In this document: in pieces, positions 33,709-44,300 of the stretch | Layout of the letters: every line of letters starts with the position of its first letter | How positions within the stretch are numbered: position 1 is the first letter of the stretch | Assembly (NCBI GenBank): GCA_963931865.1 | Contig: OZ007518.1 | Coordinates: 7,368,361 to 7,432,360 of the forward strand | DNA length: 64,000 bases | Source: Axinella damicornis | Lineage: Eukaryota > Porifera > Demospongiae > Axinellida > Axinellidae | Direction of reading: 5' to 3' | Translations under genes and position numbers: made by a program | The notes under the pieces: generated by a model | Databases searched by the model: none | Told to the model about the DNA's origin: nothing | What the model saw: the letters and a program-made list of their open reading frames with translations, nothing else

Positions 33709-36677
33709 TCAGTTGATGAGGGCATAACCCAGTCTTGCGTTTCTCCTCGTCGGTGTACAAAAATCAACCAGTAACATTCCCAAAATTCCTAGAATGCCAA
33801 TCACTATCAAAGTTGCGGGAATTATGAGAACTTGGTATCGCTTCACAGTTTCTACACTGATGTGTGTAGTTGGTGGATCTACATCGTATGGAGGTGACGG
33901 GATTGCATATGCAAGCAGGCAAATATCTTTCCAAGCGCCAAAAAAGTTCTTATTGACGGCAAGCTCACATGGTTCGCCTTCAGTTACTGAACATACCAGG
34001 AAATGTTCATAGTCAGTGGAATTGAGATATACGACATTCGACGTGATGTTGTACTGATACGTTATACCACCAGGGCATTCTGCCGACATGAAGTAGTATG
34101 CATTTTCGCTCACTATAAACGTGATCTGTGAGCAGGCTGGGTGCTCCGGTGAACCAATCCTCAGTTCCTGCTGCATAACTGCCGTATCTCTGCCCTTTGT
34201 TATATCACTGATGTATTCTTGATATGCAAATAGCGAGTCAAAAACAAAGAATTCTGCCGAATTTGATAGAGATTGATTGGTCCATAGACAAATGTTGTAA
34301 CTTACATTGCTTCCTGGGAGCAAATATAGGTAATCCACTATTCCTAACGACCGTGTCTTGTATGTCAAGTAAAGTTCCCTACTCTGAAAGTGGCCTTGAA
34401 AAGAGTGTGTTTGAATATCCCCACATGGTACAGTGTAGAACTGGAGCTTGCGATTGCCATCACTTTGTTCGACATGCTCTGCAACCTGGTAGTCACGATA
34501 CCAGAATGCATTTGCTGATGTAAGGTGAAGTGTATCTCCTTGAAATGCTAAGCTGTGCTCACTATGGCTTGATGGATACACTGCAAGTACAATCAAAGAC
34601 GATACACCTACAAGCACGATGAGGAGCCATATAGAAAAGAAGCAACGCTCAGCACAGCACAATCTACTTTTCTTCCACTTGTACGGAATTGCTGCAGGAA
34701 GGGAAAAAAACCTGTATAAGCCAAAAGAGAGACAACATCCTGCTAGGTACACTGTTAAAATTAGGGTGCTCATTCGCATGTTCCAGAATGGCACCCTGGG
34801 GTACTGCAGTGGTTTCCATGGTAACCTTGGTATAAAACCAGGGTTTCAATGGATATGGAGCCACAGTCAATAAGATGTGTACAACAAATTGCCATATTGA
34901 AAAATTAATTTCTAGGGAAAAAGAACAATGAGATTCTTTGGAAACCAAGGTTGCCATGGAAACCAGTACCACAGTAGCAGGGTGCCATTCTGGAACATGC
35001 AAGTGAGCACCCCAATTTTAACGGTGTACACGTCATGCATGAACAGCATAGCTACTCTTCCTAGAATTCCATGTTCGGCGGAACCAATTAGTATCAAACA
35101 TAATATTATACATGTATGGCATGATCAGCATGTCATGGATATAACTGGTGGTCCATATAATATATCTCAGGTGACATAACTGTAGCTCTATATGGTAATA
35201 CACCCCTGGAACAAACTCTATATTCCATTATATATATGTAGCAGGACCCTGCATCTGGACAGTATATATTGGGATGGAATTCACTATAATGGGCCTTTGC
35301 TGTTTGAGTCCACGTGCTTGCAGCAACAAACTGGCCCGCAGGTTCCTCATGAGTTCACAGGTCATGGGTCATACAAACTTCCTCAAACAGTTACAGGAAG
35401 TGTGAATATTGTCACAACACCTACAAGCTCACACACAGAAGACTTAGAAATTTAATTTACAGTTATCAAAAGAGTTCTACCTATGCATCAGCCTGTCATG
35501 GAAATTAAGTGACACAATAATTGAGTGTGTCCCTGTACATGTCCGGTACATGCACCTTTAAGTTTCACGGTTCTCAAGTATTACGGGCTACAGTTTGTTA
35601 TTGCGCGTGCGTGGTGTGTGCTTGCGGTTTACGGTCAAAAGTGAAATGTGTGCGTGACTTTGGCGTCAGGTTTTTTTATCGCTGAAGTAACATCTAACGG
35701 TACATTAGACTGGACTTCAATTCTACGAAGAAAGCGGAAGGGCGGCTCGAAAAGTTTTACTGAGATAAGCATCCTGTTCGTGAGATACTGTGCGTTCTAC
35801 TTGCCTGATTGGGTGAAAAGCGAATGGCTTTGTGTTATGAACGACCATCCCTCATTTTTCCAACAGCAGCGAAGCGAACTCGCTCCGAGCCGCCCTCCAG
35901 GCCGTTGAAAACTTCCCATGGATGCTGCGCAAGCTGGCCTGTTAGCCCTTTCAGATTGCAAAATCTGATGCCAACTCGACCTTAAGCTTGAACTTTGATG
36001 CCACTGCCTATGTTGGCATGCTGTACTCAGGCACTAAGATCATACCAGCTAGAAGGTACTCATATTGCTGTTATATGTCGTTTTTGTTGCGTGTCCCTAG
36101 CTAGTTCCTGCACGGAGGGACGAAGGTAACTTTTACGTTATGTATATTTAATGAGCACACGGTATCCCGTAACCTTAAGCACCACCTGACAACACTATTA
36201 TGCATGGCCACAATGCATCCTGGTTTGGAGTTGATTGAACTATATTTATGTCATACATGGCTAGCCGAGCCTAGGTTTAATTGGAGTTGAGCCAACACAA
36301 GCACAAGATGGCATAATGTTGTTGAAACACAAATCTGTATGACAAGCAAAAACTAGCACTCCAATTGATAAAGTAAAAGAAGTTGCATGTTGTACAATTA
36401 AGTGACTTGTAATTGCTGTGGTCAGTAGTGGACATTATGGAAGCAACACAATACACAAGTGTTGAACCGTTGGCATGTGATGAAAAGGGTCACACTGCTA
36501 TCCAGCATTGAAGGGGTGTGCACTGTGTAGTGGTGTATCTCAGGCTATGTCCTGGGTTTGAATCCCACCACTAAGCCCTTGCTTATCGGTGGTTCGCCCT
36601 TTGCCCTTCCAGAAAAACAAGTTTGAGCAATGCCATTTATGGTAACTCAAGCAACTTCAGTGGTGATATCATCACCA

Positions 36678-36709
<32 letters not shown>

Positions 36710-36933
36710 AGTTAATGGGGCCCAGGACCTGCATGAAAACTTTCTGCATTGGAGATGTGGGTTATCAAATCTAATTACTGAACTGAACTGAACTAGCATC
36801 TACAACCCCAGGCGGTTTTCTAGGTACTGTCATATATAGTGTACTGTATACATGTACTGTACGCTCCACTCGTACTTCTGCTCGTAGATTCACCCAAGTA
36901 GTCAGTGCCAAGTTCAGCTGATTTCTTCTCCAT
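33709..36933 (-). CDS. Two-pass membrane receptor-like protein, module A minus gene
   Basis: Two exons: 36,933–36,858 (25 codons plus one base) and 34,691–33,709, joined in phase 1, giving 352 residues. The first exon encodes MEKKSAELGTDYLGESTSRS and a few more residues, a Ser/Thr-rich cytosolic tail. Exon 2 begins with a basic stretch (KWKKSR) and a membrane segment at about 43–63. An ectodomain follows with N-glycosylation sites (NVS, NQS, NIT, NST), conserved pairs such as YLYLLPGSNV and AYYFMSAECPGG, and cysteines. A second membrane segment lies at about 313–335, followed by a 15-residue tail. No known domain is recognised. The first-exon join rests on a weak donor (GTACAT) but matches modules B and C. 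It lies head-to-head with the DED gene at 38,325. Confidence 0.7.
34750..35026. mobile_element. MITE of the CACTGTTAAAATT family, in intron of minus gene A
   Basis: A 277-bp element is flanked by TA on both sides. Module C has the uninterrupted site (GCTAGGTACTCATCATGC near 56,766), so this copy inserted after modules A and C separated. It lies just upstream of the acceptor of the terminal exon. Open-frame extensions through this region come from the element. Confidence 0.85.
35029..36850. other. Intron of minus gene A, with an insertion absent from module C
   Basis: Most of this aligns with 56,770–58,030. The piece of about 35,580–36,173, bounded by TTACGGG and CCCGTAA, is missing in module C and is probably a transposon. 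It holds an 86-codon open frame (35,648–35,908) of unknown nature. A C31 run is at 36,679–36,709, and a tRNA-like SINE head lies near 36,522–36,585. Confidence 0.5.
36522..36585 (+). repeat. tRNA-derived SINE-like head, module A
   Basis: GTGTAGTGGTGTATCTC is followed by GGGTTTGAATCCCACC, which matches the pol III B box (GGTTCRANNCC) with one change. The cognate at 57,663–57,745 keeps ACTGGTAGAGTG as an A-box-like part. The sequence does not fold as an intact tRNA. A similar B-box motif occurs at about 38,178 and 59,195. Confidence 0.45.
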
Positions 36934-37335
36934 TCCTCACTCAGCGATCCAGGGTCAAACCGTTGAGAGACCGATTCGGACGACGGGAGTTTGTAGCGTC
37001 TACTGTTGATACACAGCACTGCAAAAAGGATATTATGCCATCCGGCCCGTGGGACTCGCCTGGAATGTGCGTGCCTTTAATTACATTTGTGTAAGAAGGG
37101 TGGCCGGCCGGGGCTCGCTTTTTTATTTCCGGGTACCCCTATCCCTGCCACGCCGTAGGGTGGAGCTCTTTCTTTTTGCTGTATCATTTCCGGGTGAAAC
37201 GCTTCGTTGATATAGTTTTGGCGTACTTCGGTGACTGACCAGACTAGAGTGACTGCGCCGACTACAATTCAGTTCGTAACGAACTTTGTTGGAAAGCTGA
37301 AATTATTTTGTACGCCTGACTTTCACGTCGTAAGT
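36934..37335. promoter_or_regulatory. Shared promoter region of module A pair
   Basis: This interval lies between the minus-gene start codon (36,933) and a probable 5' UTR donor of the DED gene (GTAAGTGTA near 37,330). ATTTCCGGGT occurs at 37,125–37,134 and 37,186–37,195; it contains the ETS-type core GGAA in reverse. Module C shows the same two motifs. The compact arrangement suggests bidirectional transcription. Confidence 0.5.
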
Positions 37336-38107
37336 GTATCCAAGTAAGCGTGTAGATGCGTATCACAATCAGCTTCAGAACCTTGTTATCATCAGTACAC
37401 TAATTCATTAGTGAGCTTGGTTCCAAGCTTTGTAGCGTAACGTAGTTGTACGACAGTTGAATTACATTTGAGGGGTAATTACAAGGACCTCTCGAGAGGA
37501 TAGTCTCTCTAAGTAACGTAATTCACGCACTGACTGGAAGTCCTCAGTCCACTGATGCAGTGCTCGGTACTGTTGGACTGGGATGAGTTGTATACGTGGG
37601 ATTCTGTTTGTGTTGCCAGTGGCAATAACAATCAAGTGAACATAACCACCAGCTGAGCTGATTGAAGATGCTCCTGACATTCCTTTCTTTGGGTTTCCAA
37701 TGGGCATAATTCTGTGATAACCAGCAGAGCTGATTGAAGACGTTCCAGAAGTTCTTTTGTTTGGGCTTCCAATGGGCATAATTCTGCTGCTACCCTGTAG
37801 TGTACTACAGTACTACTTCATATTCTACTGGCATAGTGACTACAGGCTATCAATGAGTATAGGTAATCCCCTCTGCTGAGTTGGTACATATTTGAGTTGA
37901 TTAGTATTATAATAATATCATTACCATGCATGGTTGCAACATGTGACCGTGGTGTAATCCCATACATGACAATTCATTACTATGGAGTGTAGCTATAGTT
38001 TACACTGCTTGTCACAACACTTTAGTATGAAGTGTGGTATTGGGCTAAATTGGAATTGGATATCAGAGTACGTGCTGCTATTATATTGGCTAGCTTGTAT
38101 GCTATAA

Positions 38108-38215
38108 TTCTTTGCTGTGGTGGAGTGGCTTATAATGATAAGGTGCTTCTGTGACTGGCATTCAAAGAGCGACTTGGGTTTGAATCACATGCAGGAATTT
38201 TTCCTGTGGATTCAA
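38108..38215 (+). repeat. tRNA-like repeat in the 5' UTR intron, module A
   Basis: GGTGGAGTGGCTTATAATG and, about 60 bases on, GGGTTTGAATCACATGC resemble A and B boxes of a Ser/Leu-type tRNA. A degenerate partner lies at 59,130–59,215. It is probably a SINE head rather than a tRNA gene. Confidence 0.4.
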
Positions 38216-38324
38216 CTTCCCTGTCTCTCAGCAACACTAGCTGTTCAGTATACATACCTACCAGCCAGCTTTATTATTTGGATGTCCTCTATAGCAACTG
38301 ACGCTGATACTCATTCTGTAGGAG

Positions 38325-41300
38325 ATGGATGATCCACATATGGAAGAAGACATTCAGAAGAAGCTCATCGGCTGTAATCGCATGATACCCGAGGGCAACC
38401 ATTACGTTGTTCCTTTCCTTAGTGCAGCTGTTGTTCCTCATGGTCTACTCTTTGGGAAGGATCTTGAATCGAATCCCACCGTTTCAGACACATTTATTGC
38501 TTTAGTGAATTACGCCAACACCCGTTGCTTTGCATTAGCGTTGATAAAGTTCGCATTAGAGAGATCGGGTTGTGCTGCTGAATCGATACGAGAGTTATGT
38601 GCTGCCTGCAGAAAAGCTGGTTTCCGAAAGTATCCTGAGTATGATGTTAGCGTACTTGAAAAGGAGCCATTCTTTGAACGATTTCAATTTCACAAAATGC
38701 TAGTAGATGTTTCAGATGCTCTCACAGGAGACGAAAGGCATAGGATGATCAATCTGGGCAGTGCCTTCATTAAAATGAATCTGGCCCACACAGATTCACT
38801 GCTCCTTCACTTCCTTCGCCTTCTTCAAGGAGATGTGATAGGTCCAGGAAATGTTTCTAAATTAAAGGAGTGGCTTGAAGACATTCAGAGAATAGATATC
38901 ATCAGTACTATTGATGGTTAGTTGAATTGTATATCTATGCAAACATTCCACATAGTATCGTCAATTTTTGGTGGCAGAATATCTACAGTTATTTCTTCGT
39001 TTAGAAACCCAGCAATGTCAAGAACTGAATGGTGAGCGAACACTCGGTGGACAACTTTATGCTGCACCTGAACAGGGTATGTGCATTTCTCATGAATCTC
39101 TATATATCCTGCATGCACCTTCCAGAAAATACCTTTATCTGACATGCATGTGGCCAGAGACTGCCCAGGAATCTTTGATAACAAGAATACGGATACAAGT
39201 ATTAGCCAATCTAAACAATTCACAGAATCGAATATTTTCATCAATGGTACACAGATACAGTGGTAGTGTAGCCTATAGGCCCTAAATTGAAAGCATGTGG
39301 ATAAGGCTAATAATAGTCCCAATTTTCCTGTTGAATTAACCTATGACTACATGTACTATAGTTCTAGAATGCCAAATAATGGACAGGTGTGATTGAAGAA
39401 TTGAACCTGTCAATTCCTATAGAGAGCAGAGGACATCATTATGGAATTGAAGAGCAAGGCGAAGCTCATGGTAAGCCATAGTACCGGTACATATTCACAT
39501 GTAGCTATCCAGTGTTCCAGCCTCATACGTATCTTTTTGCCATTTATGTCCAATTGCATGAGGAGTGATTAAATGCATGTGAATGAGGCTAATGATAGTC
39601 CCAAAATTTAATGATTTTTCCGTTGAATTAACCTATGACTAAAATTAACCATACAGAGTAATGATTGCTAGTGAGCTAGCTAGTTAACAGTAAGTAGTGG
39701 CCAGTACAGAAACAGTCAGTTCAAATGTAGATTCTGTATGTTCAACATACGAAACAAAGACACATTTGAATTTCAAGAAAATCGCAAAAGGGATATGTCT
39801 TTGAGCATATGAGAATAACATAATAGGCAAAGGAAAAAGCAAAGCCTAACACCCATGCCACTACTGGTCACGTGAATGCATTCATGACACACATCTGACA
39901 TGGAAGTCAGAACTGAATATCTCGAAGCTGAGTCAAACATCTGGAGATCAGTAAGGAACTGATACGTGAGTGTGTAACTGTGCCTCAGCCCTGGTTGTTA
40001 TTGTAGCATGCCACTGCTGCATAATCATTTGATGGACTCGTACAGTTATGTATGCAAAAAAAACATTACCAAGGGGGGCGCATTTTCACCCCCCTTACTC
40101 CCTGGCCCCCCTTAATCTGCCACTGCATCATGGCCTCCACTTTCATCATAATGATTGTCATAGTAGTGTTTGTTGTGATGCAAGTGAAACTACTTATACA
40201 AGATCTGCATGTAATAAATTATGTTTGTCGTTACATGTACATGCTTGTATTATACTGAAGAGAATGCATGAGCTTATGATCCTTATGCATATTAGTATGA
40301 TATTACCTCTCTACATATAGGACAAAGTCAGATGCAACAAGGCTACAGGTTCCATGGTACGTAATTTAGCAACCTGGTGAGCCCCATTAAATGTGAAAAT
40401 ACTAGAGTTACCCACTTCTATCTGATTAGAAGACAGTGTCATATCTCAGAAGGCTAGGTACCACTCAGAATGTTTTTCTGTTGTGAGTTTTGTGCTTGGC
40501 ACTGAACCTGTAATGTTGTGTAATCGCTACGTCACCCATCAGTTGATGCTTGCTAGAGTGTTACATTCCTTAAATCTATGCTAGGGTTTAGCTGTGATGC
40601 CAATGTGCACCCAAAAGAATCTCACCGTGTCGAAGTTGACAATCCAGTGCCTCGGAGAACAGTGGAAAAAGAGCAAACTGGTAGGCATAGACTCTGTACA
40701 ATGAATGTGATTAAAGTGAAAAGTGTGAAGTTTTCTGCTTGTAGCTATTGCTAGCAGTTCCTCACCTAGCTCATTTTCAGGCCATTGAACCCTTGGGTTG
40801 CTGTGATCCAACTATGCTCACAACGAAAGTGGGCATGGGGCCCCAGCAACTTAGCTGGAGGCCTGAGCAATGAACATTTTGAGTTAGGGTTTAAAGTTTA
40901 ATTACATGGGCACGTGGCGAGCTACTGCATGGCGGTTGCTTTCAGTGTCACGAGGTTGAGATCAGTGCGCAGCACAGTTTATTCAAGTGATTTCCTTCTT
41001 GCATTTGTCAGTAGGCTCTATAAAACTGCCCCAGAAGCAACCTGATCATGAGATGCCACTGATGCCTAGCCAACTTCAACATGCCGTCTAACAGTGGCTA
41101 TGCCACAGCCCACTGCGCAATATGGTCCTAATAAGCACGTTTTTGTAATATATAACCGCACCCACTCCTCATCATTGCCTTCAGCACTTGGAGCCATGCA
41201 GTAGAAGTGCTAAGTAGAAGTTATCAAATGACCTCATTCGTTTATAGATGTAGTGGGCTAACTATGTTCTGTGCACGATCAAACGTCTGACGTACTCAAG

Positions 41301-44300
41301 TGAAAGGTGGCAAGACGATGTGCTGCAGTGCACATAATGAATTACTGTTCTTCTGATTCAACTAGAAAAAGAATGTGGCACTACTTATGTTCATGGCCTA
41401 ACTCTTTCGGCTGGCAGGGATCCATCTACTGCACTGCGTGTCTCATGGGAGGTACATAATGATACTAATAGACTGACAAATTATAGATCTGTGGTCTTTG
41501 TGAAGAAAAACCTGGAATTGTCTATTCATGGATTACTTGACTAATCACTGTCTTGACATCCTTATCAAATTTCATTGTTGCATACATGTACCTATTCATC
41601 TACCCTTTGACCTCTGAAACATGAAGTGATTCATTATTGTTTTGTACTATATCTAATAATAGCCACCAGACCCTGGCTGCAACATCGAGGGATACCAGCT
41701 TCAGTACAGACAGCAGGAACATCCTGATTTCACTGTAGTCCCAGTGGATGAAGGCACAACATTCCATACACTTACTCACCTTCTGCCTGGCACCCATTAT
41801 GAATTCAGAGTGGCCATCTTTACCTCAGAGGGTTTGGAACCATACACTGGAATAACTACGGCAACTACAGGTAAATTGCAGGGGGTTATTTATGAAGTGG
41901 CTCTGTAAGAACACACTGAAAACAAGTTAGCTATTGCAATAACGATAATAATTTGAATGTTCTTCTAATCCAACTAGGACCAAAAGAACGTGGCGCTACT
42001 TGTGTTCGTGGCTTAACTCTTTCTGCCGGCATAGATCCATCTACTATGCTATGTGTCTCATGGGAGGTACGCGATGATGCTAACAGACTGACAAATAATT
42101 GCAGATCCATGGAAAGGGTCCATGATCTTATCTGTGGTGAACAACCCCCCCTTATAAAAGTTCATTGTTGCATGCTTGTGTTAAATCATCTACCTTTTGT
42201 CCTCTGTAGAGTGAAATGATTCCTTTTATTTTGGTTTTGTATTATAGCCACCAGACCCTGGCTGCAACATCGAGGGATACCAGCTTGAGTACAGACAGCA
42301 GGAACATCTTGATTTCACCGTAGTCCCAGTGGATGAAGGCACAACATTCCATACACTTACTCACCTTCTGCCTGGCACCCATTATGAATTCAGAGTGGCC
42401 ATCTTTACCTCAGAGGAGCTGGGACCATACACTGGAATATCTACTGCAACTACAGGTAAACTACAAGGGGTTAGTTACAAAGTGGCACTACTGAAATCAA
42501 ATTTTTTGACAATAATAAGTTTAATTTGTCCCCAGTGGAGACTATAATTGGAATTCCAGGATTCTGTTGCTATGGCAATGATAACTGTGATGAGTTACGG
42601 CCTACTAAATTTCCATTCTCTCCCATTAACATCCTTGTCCATTATATTAATGGATGTGCCTCCGACAACATACACTTCAAATCTGAGAAGCAGCGTACCT
42701 AGCCTCATTCCCAGGCTCATCCCCAGCAGCTTTAGCCTCAATCCCAGGCTCATCCCCAGCAGCTTTAGCCTCATTCCCAGGCTCATCCCCAGCAGCTATA
42801 GCCTCATTCCCAGGCTCATCCCCAGCAGCTATAGCCTCATTCCCAGGCTCATCCCCAGCAGCTTTAGCCTCATTCCCAGGCTCATCCCCAGCAGCTATAG
42901 CCTCATTCCCAGGCTCATCCCCAGCAGCTTTAGCCTCATTCCCAGGCTCATCCCCAGCAGCTTTAGCCTCATTCCCAGGCTCATCCCCAGCAGCTTTAGC
43001 CTCATTCCCAGGCTCATCCCCAGCAGCTATAGCCTCATTCCCAGGCTCATCCCCAGCAGCTTTAGCCTCATTCCCAGGCTCATCCCCAGCAGCTTTAGCC
43101 TCATTCCCAGGCTCATCCCCAGCAGCTTTAGCCTCATTCCCAGGCTCATCCCCAGCAGCTATAGCCTCATTCCCAGGCTCATCCCCAGCAGCTTTAGCCT
43201 CATTCCCAGGCTCATCCCCAGCAGCTATAGCCTCATTCCCAGGCTCATCCCCAGCAGCTATAGCCTCATTCCCAGGCTCATCCCCAGCAGCTTTAGCCTC
43301 ATTCCCAGGCTCATCCCCAGCAGCTATAGCCTCATTCCCAGGCTCATCCCCAGCAGCTTTAGCCTCATTCCCAGGCTCATCCCCAGCAGCTTTAGCCTCA
43401 TTCCCAGGCTCATCCCCAGCAGCTTTAGCCTCATTCCCAGGCTCATCCCCAGCAGCTATAGCCTCATTCCCAGGCTCATCCCCAGCAGCTTTAGCCTCAT
43501 TCCCAGGCTCATCCCCAGCAGCTTTAGCCTCATTCCCAGGCTCATCCCCAGCAGCTTTAGCCTCATTCCCAGGCTCATCCCCAGCAGCTATAGCCTCATT
43601 CCCAGGCTCATCCCCAGCAGCTATAGCCTCATTCCCATGCTCATCCCCAGCAGCTATAGCCTCATTCCCAGGCTCATCCCCAGCAGCTTTAGCCTCATTC
43701 CCAGGCTCATCCCCAGCAGCTTTAGCCTCATTCCCAGGCTCATCCCCAGCAGCTTTAGCCTCATTCCCTGGCTCATCCCCAGCAGCTTTAGCCTCATTCC
43801 CAGGCTCATCCCCAGCAGCTTTAGCCTCATTCCCAGGCTCATCCCCAGCAGCTTTAGCCTCATTCCCAGGCTCATCCCCAGCAGCTATAGCCTCATTCCC
43901 AGGCTCATCCCCAGCAGCTATAGCCTCATTTCCAGGCTCATCCCCAGCAGCTATAGCCTCATTCCCAGGCTCATCCCCAGCAGCTATAGCCTCATTCCCA
44001 GGCTCATCCCCAGCAGCTTTAGCCTCATTCCCAGGCTCATCCCCAGCAGCTTTAGCCTCATTCCCAGGCTCATCCCCAGCAGCTTTAGCCTCATTCTCAG
44101 GCTCATCCCCAGCAGCTTTAGCCTCATTCCCAGGCTCATCCCCAGCAGCTACAGCCTCATTCCCAGGCTCATCCCCTGCAGCTTTAGCCTCATTTCCAGG
44201 CTCATCCCCAGCAGCTTTATGTCGCATATAATATTATTACAGTATGCGACAAAAAGCTGGGGAGGAGGAGGCTGCAGCCTACCTGCAGGGTAAAGGATGG

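Noticed and set aside
34700..34794. N-terminal extension of minus gene A starting MPFWNMRM
   Set aside because: These codons come from the end of the inserted MITE and the intron. The acceptor at 34,691/34,692 and the MEKKSA exon give a better start that is shared by three paralogues.
36522..36585. Intact tRNA gene
   Set aside because: A B box is present but the acceptor and anticodon arms do not pair. It is better explained as a tRNA-derived repeat.
42700..44222. CRISPR-like array
   Set aside because: There are no spacers: units are contiguous and identical, and the setting is a eukaryotic intron.
42548..44293. 581-codon plus-strand and 516-codon minus-strand open frames read as repeat proteins
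   Set aside because: They are produced by a stop-free 33-bp tandem unit in an intron. The plus frame also conflicts with the supported exon at 42,536–42,694, which uses another frame.
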